The notes under the pieces are model-generated. The model was not told the DNA's origin and ran no database searches. It saw nothing but the letters and a program-made list of their open reading frames with translations. Below are positions 25,958 to 37,479 of a DNA stretch of 64,000 nucleotides, in pieces (the first letter of the stretch is position 1; each line of letters starts with the position of its first letter). The DNA is from Himantopus leucocephalus (lineage: Eukaryota > Chordata > Aves > Charadriiformes > Recurvirostridae). The position numbers and the translations under genes were made by a program. The stretch spans positions 89,187,751 through 89,251,750 of the forward strand of contig RSEF01000003.1 of NCBI GenBank assembly GCA_003993805.1, given 5' to 3'.

Positions 25958-28900
25958 ACAAAATAGTTGGAAACTAAAATTTCAGAAATAATGAAAGATC
26001 TAAACCTGACATGCCTCTGATGGGATAGCAGAGATTAACTTTTTTCTTTTACACCATTTATAGAAACACTTTGGCGATTTTTTTTTTTTTATATAACTAA
26101 TACCTAATACCTAAGAGAAAAAAATTGCCATCATGTTAAGCTGAACACCAGTATTTACACATTATATGGCAGTGATTTAAATGTGGGTTTCTAGTATGTG
26201 CAAATAACAATGCTGAATACAAATCAGCAATGAAACATTGATTTGCAAATTTGTAATACAGGAAAGACAGGATGCATGTGAGTAAACAGAAGTAATTCTG
26301 CCATTAAAACAGAATACATTCTGGTCAGAATATTTTCAAACAAAGAATTTCTTGCAAATGTCTTATGAAAGGCGTCAATGACATTAACCACAGTAGAGGC
26401 ATTTGGGGCATAATCAACAGCAAAAGAATTTTATAAAAGGCTCTCAGAAGTTATATTAAATTAAAGGAACACAGTACCATATGCGTTAGTAAAATATTAA
26501 ACAAGGAACAGAATCATTGGGTTAACTACCAAAGCCAAATGACACTGCAAAGAGAATGAAAAAGAAAATAAACCAGGAGTTCTACACAGTAACCCTTCAC
26601 ACCCAGACCAAAACTGCATAAATGAAACCAAAACCACCTTACCATTTTCTGTCATTTCAGCATTCCTTCCTTCTGATAAGACATGGAATTTCAACACCCT
26701 GGAAAGATCAATGACCACACAAATCTTTTAATTACATTTTTACAGCTCATGAAGAAAATCATGTTGGAATGGTGTCTTAAAGAAAACATTCTTTTATTCT
26801 CTGACTTCAAGACTATTCACAAGCAAAGACAGAAATAAATAATGATTACTTGCAATGTAATCATTAATGATAATAATTACTTGCACATGGGGTTCAGTTG
26901 TATATGCAACCAAAAGCTCCATTTCTGATTTGACAGCAAATTGCAAGAAAGGATTTTTTCTTTTTTTTTAGAAGATACTTGCACGTATGCATGTGTGTGA
27001 GCATATATTATATTTGAAATAAAGATGTAACTCATCTTGCCTAAATTCCAACACTTACTTTCCAGTTAGATGTCTATACTCTTAGAGTCAATGGAGAAAA
27101 AATGATATTGCTAGAAGGCACTGCATTTTATTCCAAAGCAGTAATTTAAAAAAGATGGTATGAATTATGCCTTATAAGCACCTACTCCACTTCTTACGAA
27201 GGGAGTAGACTAGGTGTTCACACTGTACATTAACAGCTGTAATTTAACAGATAAATCCCACCTTTAGTTTAGGTGGTAGTAGAAGCAAAATCTGTGACTT
27301 AAACAAAAAAGAAGAAACAAATTAGGAGGTTTTAAAGAGATAGTATTGAGTGACACAATATGAAATAATCTAATTTGCACAGTGGTACTCAGTTGCTAAT
27401 GGGGAATTGAGCAAGGTCTCTCTCTCCTGGAGATAGAAGAGTATGTGGCTTTCAGAGCAGTGAACACAGTTCTCCTTTACTGCTTGATCAAACTAGTAAG
27501 TTAGACATCGTGACAATGCCTTTTCCAGATGTGTATGCAAACAAGTGGTATAAAACAGGACAAGGCCTGACATTAAAATTTCACACTGATCTTCATAAAG
27601 TTTATAATAGTGACAGAATGAAAAATTAATGCGTTAAAACCTGATTCAAATGTATGGTGTTTCTCACTACAGTATTACCATTTTACAGCAGGAGTTTTTC
27701 TATTGCATTAATTACCTCTGAATCCAATATATAAGGTGGAAAAGATGCCTTAAGATGCAAGTGTATTTCCTTTACCTTAATTTTTTGTAATTATTTATAT
27801 TAATTCAATTTTTGTCAGTCTTGTGGAATTTCAGGACTACTTACTTTCTCTGGTAATTAATGTAATGATTATATGTTCTCCCTAGGCATATAATGATTTA
27901 TAATTTATGGACATACATAACAGTTACAGTAAGACTTCACAGTCTCTAAGTACTAATGTTGGCTGCCAGTGGAGCAGACTCTTTCTAGGTTTCTTTCACT
28001 CAAGATAACTTTCTTTAAACAGCCAGTCTGACAGAATATTTCTTAAAGTGTAAATGAGGAAGTCTCAATTTCCATCTTCAATGTCTCATTTTCCCAAAGC
28101 TTTGCTTTCCAGTTTTGCCAGCATGTGGCTTATTTCATTTGTACTTTTTAGTCTTTTCTCTGCTTTCATTTATTTTTTATTTGAAGGATTTTACTTTATT
28201 TTATGCATTATTAAAAAAGTAAAAAGCTTGTAGAAAGCCTTTAACCTGGGAAAAAAAAAGGTGTAGGTAGTGCCAGTGTGTAGCTCTGGCAACAATGAAG
28301 ATGAATTTATCTGTTGATCATAGAACTGTTACTGGCCAGAACTGCAGCACTACCAAGTTCTCCTGTTGTAATATGGTAATAGTATCTATGACTCCGAGGA
28401 CAAACATTTAACCCTGAATAAGATACATATCTTACATAGCCAACAGGATAACTCCATCTATTTTGTTCTGTGTAATAAATACTGCTGATTCTGGCAGCAA
28501 TGAGGACCATTGCTTCTTTCCTGAACATTTTGTTGTGAACCTTTTTCCTACTTGGAGTACAGATGACTCCACCATGTATTTATTTTCTGACACCTGGACT
28601 GCATGCTGCAGAAGGTACAGCTCAAAAATCATTATAATTTGCCTCAAAATGTACTTGTATACATCAAAAAATTCAGTTTAATAGCATTGGCTCTTCTATG
28701 ATAGGAAGTATGCATTCCTGTTTGTAATTCTTGTATTTTCATACAAGAAAAAGGAATTTAATTTTTTTCCTCTGCAAAAGTTTTAGTCTGGCTTCCACCC
28801 CTCAACTTCTGTTTATGAAAAATTAGAAAGGTCTTTGTAGTTGTATCACATCACCTTTTTAACACTGACATCTTTATATTTATATGACATACTTTTTTTG

Positions 28901-29443
28901 TCTGGCACAATGCAAAAAGTTGAACTGCAACAGCAACACACTTTTCTCCTTGCGATGAATTTATGCTTTGATTTATTTTTTCGTCTTATAGTTCAGGAAC
29001 AAGGCCAATAACTATGGAAAGGGAAAAACATAAAGAACAGCCTTACTTTTTAAAACTACACATTAATTTTCCTCACACCTTCTGTACAGTGGAGTTCAAA
29101 TGCCACTACCTTGTACTATAGTCACTTTGCTGGAAGAAGTCAAAGCTGCCCCTGGAGACAGCCAACGTTTTGTGGAAGTTCTATGAAGCCTCTCAAATAA
29201 AAGTCAGCAGTTACTGGTAGCACTCTTTTCTTTCCTGTTGGTAACACATATAAAGGACCTTGCAAAAAAGAGTAAGAGACACCAGTAAATTCTGAAAGAC
29301 TCTACGGCTGCCTACAGTTTTGCGCATTGTGAAGAACGAAGAAACATGAGTGCAGTTATGTGAGAGAGAAACCTTTAACTTCATGTGTTAAAGACATTTT
29401 CATTCCATCTGAAGGGAATATATTCCCTAAAAATACAGAAAGA

Positions 29444-29716
29444 TCAGACAGTAAAATGTTCGTTGAGGAGAATCTCTGAAGCTTCAACAGCAGACACACA
29501 AACATCAGTCACTGCTGCCTCATTTTTCGAGGCTGCCTTTGCCTGCTTTAAAGACTGCCAGTCAATTAGGGACAAAAAGGAAATGTCAAAGACTGTGCTT
29601 GCTGCAGCCTTTGTATCAGATGCATCCCATGACACTATCATGTCTTCTGCAAGGGCTGTGACTTCAAATATATTGTAGACCATATAGTTACCAGTACTGA
29701 TATGAAAAGCAGACAA
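29444..29716. other. Region open on both strands, unidentified
   Basis: A plus-strand frame (29385-29678) and a minus-strand frame (29716-29444) are both free of stops across about 230 bases in an AT-rich intron. Neither translation matches a family I know; both are Ala/Ser-rich. Splice sites are not convincing. It could be a decayed retroelement or pseudogene piece, or chance. Confidence 0.2.
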
Positions 29717-30525
29717 TTAACTAAGAAAATGTCTCTTGTCAACAAATTTTGGGAGGTAAATGTTTTTGAGGGATTTTGTGTAATGACAGAAAACTAACAT
29801 CTGCCTGAAATAAAAATACTCCATTTTCCATCAGATGTACATGGAGATAAAAGAAGTGTGGGGGTTCCCTTTTCAGTAGCAATGGGGAAAAAAATTTAAA
29901 AAATGAATAACAGAAAAGATCATTTGCAGATACAACATAAAGCTGCCATGAAAACAAGTCAGAAATTCTATTTATATCTTCCCTATCCCCCAGACTGGGA
30001 GAAGGGAAATGAAGAATGTGGTATCCTCCCCCTAGCACCTTGACACTGTGAAAAATGACACAACAAATTAATAGTTTAAAAATACCTCTGCTCATAAAAT
30101 AGCAACATTTGTACTGGTTCGTACCTTATAAAGTTCACCAGACTGAAGAAAGAAAGGGAGCTGAAGAGGAGAATGTCAACCTTTTATGCTGCTAGTTTGA
30201 AAGGAAAAGCAATTATGATAATAGATCATCCCTTTGTGGTTACACTACAGACGGAGGCTCAGGGCACATGCACCAAGCTCTAACAAATATACTGTGTACT
30301 GATGTGTAAGTCCCTCAGTTTCTACCTTGTGGTGTTTCAGCTTTTTATCAGGGCACTTAAAAAACTCTAAAAGGAATTGCGAGCTAGATCAATCAGTGCT
30401 GGACACTGGTCTGCTAAGATTCACAAATAAAAGTCAGAATAGACTTTCACAGATATTGGCAACATATGCATATTGATACTGAATGAGTGACTCATGAAAA
30501 AATAATTTAGAATTAGAATAAAAAA

Positions 30526-31180
30526 ATCACAGAATGGTTAAAGCTGGAAGAGACCTCTGGAGGTCATATGGTTCAAACCCCTGCTCAAGCGGGGACACCT
30601 ACCACCGCTTGTCCAGGACCATGTCCAGACAGCTTTTGAATATCTCCAAGGAGGGAGCTTCCACACCTTCTCTGGGAAGCCTGTGCCAGTGCTTAGTCAC
30701 CCTCACAGTTAAAGAGTGTTTCCTGATCATAGTATCATAGCATCATAGAATGGTTTGTGTTGGAAGGGACCTTAAAAATTGTCTAGTTCCAACACCCCTG
30801 CCATGGGCAGGGATACCTCCAACTAGACCGGGTNTACCTCCCACTAGACCAGGCTTCTGAAAGCCTCATCCAACCTGGCCTTGAACACTTCCAGGGAGGG
30901 GGCATCCACAATTGCTCTGGGCAGCAGAGATGTTCAGAGGGACCCTCCTGTTTTTCAGTTTGTGCCCATAGCCTCTTATCCTGTCACTGGACATCACTGA
31001 AAAGAGCATGGCTGTGCCTTCTTCGCAACCTCTCTTCAGGTATTTGTATGCATTGATGAGATTCCTCCTGAGCCTTCTCTTCTCTAGGCTAAGCAGTCCC
31101 AGTCCTCTCAGCCTTTCCTCAGAGGAAAGATGCTCCAGTGTCTTAATCACCTTCACGGTCCTTTGCTGGATTCTTTCCTT
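30526..31180 (-). mobile_element. CR1 LINE 3' end, antisense, interrupted by a second CR1
   Basis: The 3' end lies at 30526 ('cacagaatggttaaagctgg') and the element reads in the minus direction. Its order runs to about 30728 ('agtgtttcctgat'), is broken by another CR1 3' end, and resumes at about 30929 ('gatgttcagaggg', then 'cagtttgtgcccat' and the ORF2 C-terminal region). Minus-strand translation at 31192-30866 keeps RT C-terminal text such as LSLEKRRLRRNLI. It is a 5'-truncated, dead copy. Confidence 0.9.
30729..30928 (-). mobile_element. CR1 3' fragment nested inside another CR1
   Basis: A second CR1 3' end ('atagaatggtttgtgttgg' and 'gaagggacctt') begins at 30729 and stops abruptly near 'gctctgggcagca'. 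It is about 200 bases in the same orientation as its host CR1, and is 5'-truncated as usual for target-primed reverse transcription. A single N at 30834 lies between two near-identical 20-base stretches. Confidence 0.8.
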
Positions 31181-33075
31181 TGTCAATATCATAGACTTTT
31201 TTTTCTAAACTCATGGTTTAGTATTTCCTTGTGTTTGTTTATTGAATTTCTGCAGATTACATTAGAGTTTTCACAACTTTATGATTCTGTGGATTGTTCT
31301 GAAATATTGTTGGAAGTAACAAGGCTCCTGTGGGCATCCAGACATTCAGTTTGTAAAATACATAGTGCTTCATATTATTTTATCTGTTCATTTCACTCGG
31401 CGCTGCCCTAGGCTCTGAAATATGACTAACCTGTGCTCTGTCAAGAAACAGGAATATTCACAGCAGGCAGTTAGAGGGAGGAACATCTGGAGGACATGTT
31501 CTCACACCATAATTGTATCTAGAGAGTGAAGACTTGTATCAGTTGTATGTTGAATTGGTCAACAAACTTGCCTCCAGTGCTCAAAATAGATCAAACAGCT
31601 TATGTGGCAGTACCACAAGGCTAAAAAGAAGACAGTTTGTCCTAAAATCTTTTGCAGCACATCACCAGTTACAATTGGTTTTACTTTGTCAGTGGGAGGA
31701 ATTGTTATTCGGACAGCAATTTAGATCCCCCCAAAACCTAGTCAGAAATATTGCCAAAAAAAGACAAAGAAATGAAAAAAATGACCTGTCAATAAAGAAT
31801 TAGATACTTGTATTTGATACAATTCAGTAATAATAATAAAAAAACACACTGAAATTGTCTGAAGTCTGCAACAAGTAGGAGGAAATATCAAGTGACTGTT
31901 GGGTGTCTCCAGGAGATGTGATAAAATGAGGAGATAAAACCCCTGACTCAATGAGCTCTGCAGAGCACCTATAAGCCCCAGAAAAGTGAATTATGGGAAT
32001 AAAGAGCAGTGAAAAGTTAAATCAAAAGGAAGTCCTGATCTAACAAAATTGAAGAAGAACACCAGGGCAAAAGAAGCACCATGAGAATTCAGACACTCCT
32101 ATGGCAACACTCAAAAACCGATCAAACCTCATTTAACCACAGCTCATTTAACCACTGCTTCTCTGTAGTCAATGTAGAGCCAATGTGACATATACATATT
32201 CTGTAGTTCTTGATAATAAAATCATATGTTCTTTGTGTCAGTCTCTTTATAGTGTGAAACATCATGGTAAGGCAGAACTGCTATTCACACTCTTTGTAGG
32301 GGCTCTCTTGTACACCTTCTGTAAGAACCAACTATTACAGAGCACCAATTACAGAACAAGATAAACTAGAGTTCCATAATTACTTTTGAACAGGAATACA
32401 ATGCCCATTTCAAATGAAACTGTTTTTATTGTTATGGTCATCATGCCTTATGTGTTCTTTTCATCTATAAAGTGATCATGTAGAACATGTGATGCATTCA
32501 GTGGAAGGGGAAGGAAAAAAAATGTAGAGCACCACAGGCAACAAATGTGATTACACTAAGGGTTTTTTACAGAGTGGAAGCTGCTTATCCCTTTCTCTAT
32601 TCAACTTTTTCAGCTGGTGTCTTCAATTACATTCAAAAAGCACAAAAACACAAAAGCATGAAAATTTGCAACAATCATTAGCAGGCAGTTCTTCTGAATA
32701 CACAATTTTTGTTTTCTCATGATACTTGTTAGTTTAGTCGGCTGCTATTTTTGCAGGCAGTCCTGTTTGCTGTCATATTTCTTGCATGGAATTACATAGA
32801 TATGTTTGCACAAAAAGATTTTATGAAAGTATCAAAAGATCAAATAAATTTAATCATGAAATTTTGAGTTTCCCAAGGGTCAAGACTCACAAGGACAGAA
32901 ATAGTCACTTAATGGTAACTGGTAAAATGATGTATAAATCAAGAAAATCTATATCCTACACAGACCGTAGTATAAACCAGAAACAATATTCAAAAAACCT
33001 ACAACAGTTCTGTCCTCCCAAGCATTCTACTTATTTCTTAACTACATATACAAAGTATAAAAAAGTTAATACAGC

Positions 33076-33288
33076 TAGGCGGGCGTGTTGATCTGCTTGA
33101 GGNNNNNNNNNNTAATCTCCCCAGGGAACTGGTGGATTCCCCAACATTGGACACTCAAGATTCAGCTGGATAGAGTGCTGGGCCATCTTGTCTACACTGT
33201 ACCTTTGCCAAGAAAGGTTGGACCAGATGATGATCCTTGAGGTCCCTTCCAACCTGGTATTCTATGATTATATGATATGTTCTGCTTA
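33076..33288 (+). mobile_element. CR1 LINE 3' fragment, sense on plus, with 10-N gap
   Basis: The right part runs from 'ctccccagggaactggtgg' to 'cccttccaacctggtattc' and ends in the CR1 'tctatgattatatgat' tail. The piece left of the 10-N gap (33103-33112), 'gttgatctgcttgagg', also resembles avian CR1 text. The differing 3' end suggests a different CR1 subfamily from the other copies here. Confidence 0.8.
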
Positions 33289-34533
33289 ATCTACAATTAA
33301 AATATCATCTCCAGATATTAGATGTTAATAAATCTCTCCTGATCATATGCATCACATGCAATCAGTTCTTCACAACATTAAGACACCGGTTGCAAACAGC
33401 AGCTTTGAAGTTACTTTTACTCTTAAATAAACTTCATGTTTGGAACAGGTTGCAGAGAACAGACACACAAACAATAACTAAATATTAACAGTCGTTAAAT
33501 CACTTCTCTAGAGAGAAAGGTCTATTATAATAAATAAATAAATAAACCATTAGGATTTCTAGCTGAAGTCTAATACATTCCTCCCGTCAAAGTTAGAAGC
33601 CAGAAATCTTTTCACAAGGCTATAAAGAAACTATCATTTCAGTGCAAAAGCATTCCAGTAAAGCCTCATCAATTTTTCTATAAGGGAACCTTCTAAAAAT
33701 TTCAAGTCATAAAGCAACTAGTTACACGTTTGGATTTTAGAGATACCTGCAACAGTGAACTCTCTCTCTCCTTCAGCCCAGAGTGTTTTGACCTCCATCT
33801 CCTGGGGGAAATACCTCCCCAGAGCCTGGAGACATCCTCCACTGCCTGATTTCCAAGTTTGTCCTGTGCCATTGATCCCTCAAGAGAATGACTCACTCCA
33901 CATGCACAAGTCAGAGAAACAGTGCTGTTTGAGCTCTTCTTTTTTTCGTCACACTCTTTAACTAACAGCTTTCCTGAATCCTACAGTATCAGACTCGCAA
34001 CATTTTATCATGTCATAACAAACATTCACAGTATCCACAGTCTAAACACATTAAGAGAAATAGCAGATACACAGTCCTTTGCCTGCCCAACCTTCCCATT
34101 ATACATATTAGGGATCCATGCTTTCAACACATTAGGGTTAAAGTCTCATTTTAAGCATCTTTAAAGTGGTAAAAAAATACGCAATATGTCTTTAAGACAT
34201 GTTCCAAATGTACATAGGGTATGTCAATATTCTTACAAACTTGGACCTCTGAGGTTATAGAGTAACACTTTGTACTGACAATTTTGTCTGGAATTATTCC
34301 ATATGATATATATTGATTCTGAAGGTTAAAAATGTACGTTCTGAGTAAGCATCAAATTCTCAAGCTCAATCCCATTACAAATGAATTAAGCATTCTACTA
34401 CTTCAGGGCTTTGGGAAAAATAGAAAGCTGCACACTGAAGTCTCTCATATCTAGGTACAAGAAATGGTGCAGACAACATAAAAGCTGTTTCCTTGCTACT
34501 GCAACGTCGTCAGAAATTATTTCAGAAACTTAC

Positions 34534-34782
34534 CATTTTCCAAGCAGAATCTTGGACAGATCTTGTTCAAAAGAAGTTCCTGACGTAATCGAAGAACTTC
34601 AGCTTCCAACACTTCAACTTTCAATTTCCATCCAAAATCTTGTTCGGATACAGTTTTTGCAAGGTGCTCAGTGTATTCTTTGCAACTCCTCCCTGGTGGT
34701 TTTGAGTGGATAATTGCAAAAGCCAGTGCTAGTTTTGATATTTTCAAATACCAAGCTTGATTTTCTCTTCTGTCTTTGAATT
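34534..34782 (-). CDS. MEI4: MEI4 coding exon 2 (N-terminal REC114-interacting region)
   Basis: The acceptor is 'tttttctaatgtaatag', with exon from 34782, and the donor is G|GTAAGT after 34534. The 249 bases give two bases finishing a codon, 82 full codons and one base of the next. The translation contains WYLKISKLALAFAI, HSKP, CKEYTEHLA and KVEVLEAEVLRLRQELL, the conserved N-terminal block of vertebrate MEI4; this end of the protein is known to contact REC114. The Leu/Glu-rich stretch after EYTEHLA is consistent with a helix or short coiled coil. There is no methionine codon in frame anywhere in the exon, so translation must start in an upstream exon. The frame is open through the exon, with no decay. 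Confidence 0.93.
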
Positions 34783-36339
34783 CTATTACATTAGAAAAAC
34801 AGAAAACAAAAAAGTAACTTCACTATGACTGTATTAAGCAAATTATGCGCAGTATTTTCTTGGCTTTGAAAACTGTTCAACAGTGAGACCAATTATTTTA
34901 TTTCTAGTGTATTCCTAAATCATTAAAAAAAAAGAGTAGAAATATAAGCATCTGTGCACAATGTGAACATAAAACATACATGAGCTGCACTCCAGCTGTA
35001 ACAATAAAATTCAGACAGTTTTGAGAATAATTGTGGAAATAGTAAGGACTTCAAATAAGCTTACCCTAGCTAAATTTTAAATGGAAATGTTACCTCCACT
35101 AAAACAAAGATGAAAACACTAAAAATACTACCCTCCAAAAAGCCCCTGACATGCCCTCCCCGCCAAAAAAATCCTAAACCCATGACTGAAGAATACATAT
35201 AGGGTTATTTATACTTAGCTTAAACACAATACATACACTGTCTTGAAAGTGTACCAAAAGTCCCAGTACTCAAAAGATAAAACTTCTGAGGTTGTTGTTA
35301 GTGTGTGGTTTTGGACACCCAGTATGGCTGCACTTGCAGTTCTAAGTCTACATTAACCCTCAAGCCTGCATAAAAGCTCATGAAAGAGTAAGACCTTAGA
35401 AACTGAACCTACTTTCTATAGCCACTGCTTAAAGCAGTTATGCATTAAATAAACGGTACTTTTTGCAAAATTTCTTACTTGTAGAAATGTGTTTCACACA
35501 ATTTTTCCATTCATATCTAAGAATTCCAGTGAAAAAGCAGAAGTTAATTCCCTCAGCCTCAAAGGATCAGCACCTCTGTAGGACAACAAACTGACGTAAG
35601 GCTCATTGGCCTTATACATCAAAGGAAATGTTTTACAAATACAGAACCATGCAAGTAATTGAACTGCCTTCAAAGCTGTGAATAAAATGAAATACATGGT
35701 TCCACATTGAAAGAAGAGCAAGTGGTAACAGTAAGGTATCCAAAATCTTTGGCTTTGAACCTGAAAGATTATCTCATCTTCTTAATAGAAGTCTCACCCA
35801 GCTATCACTCAAACAGTGTCTGTCAAGCTTTACAAAGTTCCTTTGCAGAGCAGAGCCACAAATTAGGGCAGGCAGAAAGATGTCTTACAAATGGTTTTCA
35901 CTGCTGGTTTATCATTTTGCTATCTCCAGAGACTACTTTGCAAAAACTTTCTGAATCACCTCCTTTTAAAAAAGGATAAATAAAGATTTGCTTTGTGCTT
36001 TATAACATGCTTTGTCAGTACGAGCATTTTCCTTTAAATTACATTTAGGCAAGTTGCAGAAGGATCAACATTCCAGTATGGGTCAGGAGATGGTATTTAA
36101 TTTCAGCGTTTCATGAATGTTCAGGTGCCTTTTATCATTAGAGAGTCACCATCAGTACCTTCTTTTCTATCATGCTCTGTTTATTTCTATGCATACAACA
36201 TACTATTACAAAGAAAATCAAAGTCAGCTGTTTGACCACTTATACTTTACCACTATGCACTTTACATATCTCAGCCCACAACTCTAGAACAAGTAATTTA
36301 GAGACAAAAAAAAATCCCCAGTAAAAATAACCTAATAAG

Positions 36340-36446
36340 TAGACAAGCATTATGAGGAAATGAAATGGAAATAGTTGAGACTGAATTTCTACNTAGACAA
36401 GCATTATGAGGAAATGAAATGGAAATAGTTGAGACTGAATTTCTAC
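36340..36446. repeat. 53-bp exact duplication around a single N (assembly artefact)
   Basis: 36340-36392 and 36394-36446 are identical over 53 bases and are separated by one N at 36393. This is what remains when two overlapping contig ends are joined without merging, so the duplication is probably not in the genome. Confidence 0.9.
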
Positions 36447-37197
36447 AGCTCAAGGAAATTTAGAAGCACAAATTGCTACTTTAGTAGCATTTTTTCACCA
36501 CTAACTACCAAACTAAGGAGAGCCACTTCCCTACTTTGTTTTAAAGAGGACTACTATATTTTAAGCAGAGCAAAAAACCTTAGTGCACATGCTAATAATA
36601 CAACACAGACAAGCAAAAGATTCTTTCACCACCAACATGCCAAAATTCTATTTTCTAAAGGAGATGTGTCCCTAATAAATCACATAAACTATGGTATCTT
36701 ACCTAATTTTTCTTTAAATCACAATCATCAAAATCTTAAATAGCACTCCACCTTAACACGTAGGACATACAATTAAGTAATGAAATTTGGATTTTCAGGG
36801 AAGCCTTTTTCTCTTTAACATCTTGTACAGACTTACTTCTACAGTAGTAGTATCTTACACTGAATGAGTTTAATGAGGTACTCTCACTCTGGAGAAAAAG
36901 AATCACTCCTTTTCTGAAGAGATGATGTTAAAAAAAAAAAAGCAGCACAGATTACAAAGTTGGTTCTCCTTAGGAACAAGACACAATCAAAGCAGTTTTT
37001 GGAGAAGTAATTCTATTGGAATCTCAAAATCTCTTGTTTAAAACCAAGTAATTAACGACAAATGGCGATATACCTGCATGTATTTCCAAAAACAGTGGAT
37101 CTCATAAAGATTTTACAGAGGATACACAGCTCTCACCTTCTTTTTATTACTGTCACTATCACCATCTTTCTGCTCTTTTCTTCTCTTATGATCATGA

Positions 37198-37479
37198 AAA
37201 GAGAAATTTGTGGAACAAAAAGCAGGAGTTGTAAGAGTGGATTCAAGTTTTTCACCGTTCCCTAAAGGGACAACTGCTCTCACAGAAACCACTGTAAAAA
37301 ACCTCCTGGAAAATAACACACCGGATGACATTATTAGAAATACGGTCATGCTGGCCAACTGTGCATTAGCAAAAATTGCACAGCAATCTGTTGCTCTCAG
37401 GAAGTGCTGCACTGAAAACCACCAAATGAGAATGCATTCCATTAAAAGCATATTGGCAGCTACAGAGTTTTATCAATAA
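37198..37479 (+). other. Unidentified ORF, possible terminal exon or gene remnant
   Basis: I do not recognise this product. An open frame runs from 37198 to a TAA at 37477-37479, inside MEI4 intron 1 but on the opposite strand. A long pyrimidine-rich tract (about 37138-37189) precedes a possible AG acceptor at 37200-37201 or 37202-37203, and no ATG opens the frame near its start, which would suit an internal-to-terminal exon. The 93-residue reading includes the phrases TTVKNLLENNTPDDIIRNT, MLANCALAKIAQQ and HSIKSILAATEFYQ, which look helical and not low-complexity. No partner exon was found upstream on the plus strand. Chance ORF or decayed copy remains possible. Confidence 0.25.

Larger units (their letters stand above)
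10329..34533 (-). other. MEI4: MEI4 intron 2 (about 24.2 kb)
   Basis: The intron lies between the exon 2 donor (GTAAGT, read down from 34533) and the exon 3 acceptor. It is AT-rich and mostly unique. It holds CR1 copies near 13.9-15.5, 30.5-31.2 and 33.1-33.3 kb, a probable ERVL LTR near 25.7 kb, a 1000-N gap, a GT microsatellite near 15.66 kb, a GC-rich CpG-poor patch near 22.7-22.9 kb, a 26-bp perfect palindrome at 25.45 kb and small tandem duplications (a 13-base core at 32128-32140 repeats at 32143-32155; near copies of AATTTAAGTRGACATC lie at about 10617 and 10645). I find no additional MEI4 exon here; the phases of exons 2 and 3 join directly. Confidence 0.8.

Noticed and set aside
30866..31192. 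108-residue minus-strand ORF as a possible gene
   Set aside because: It is CR1 ORF2 C-terminal sequence.
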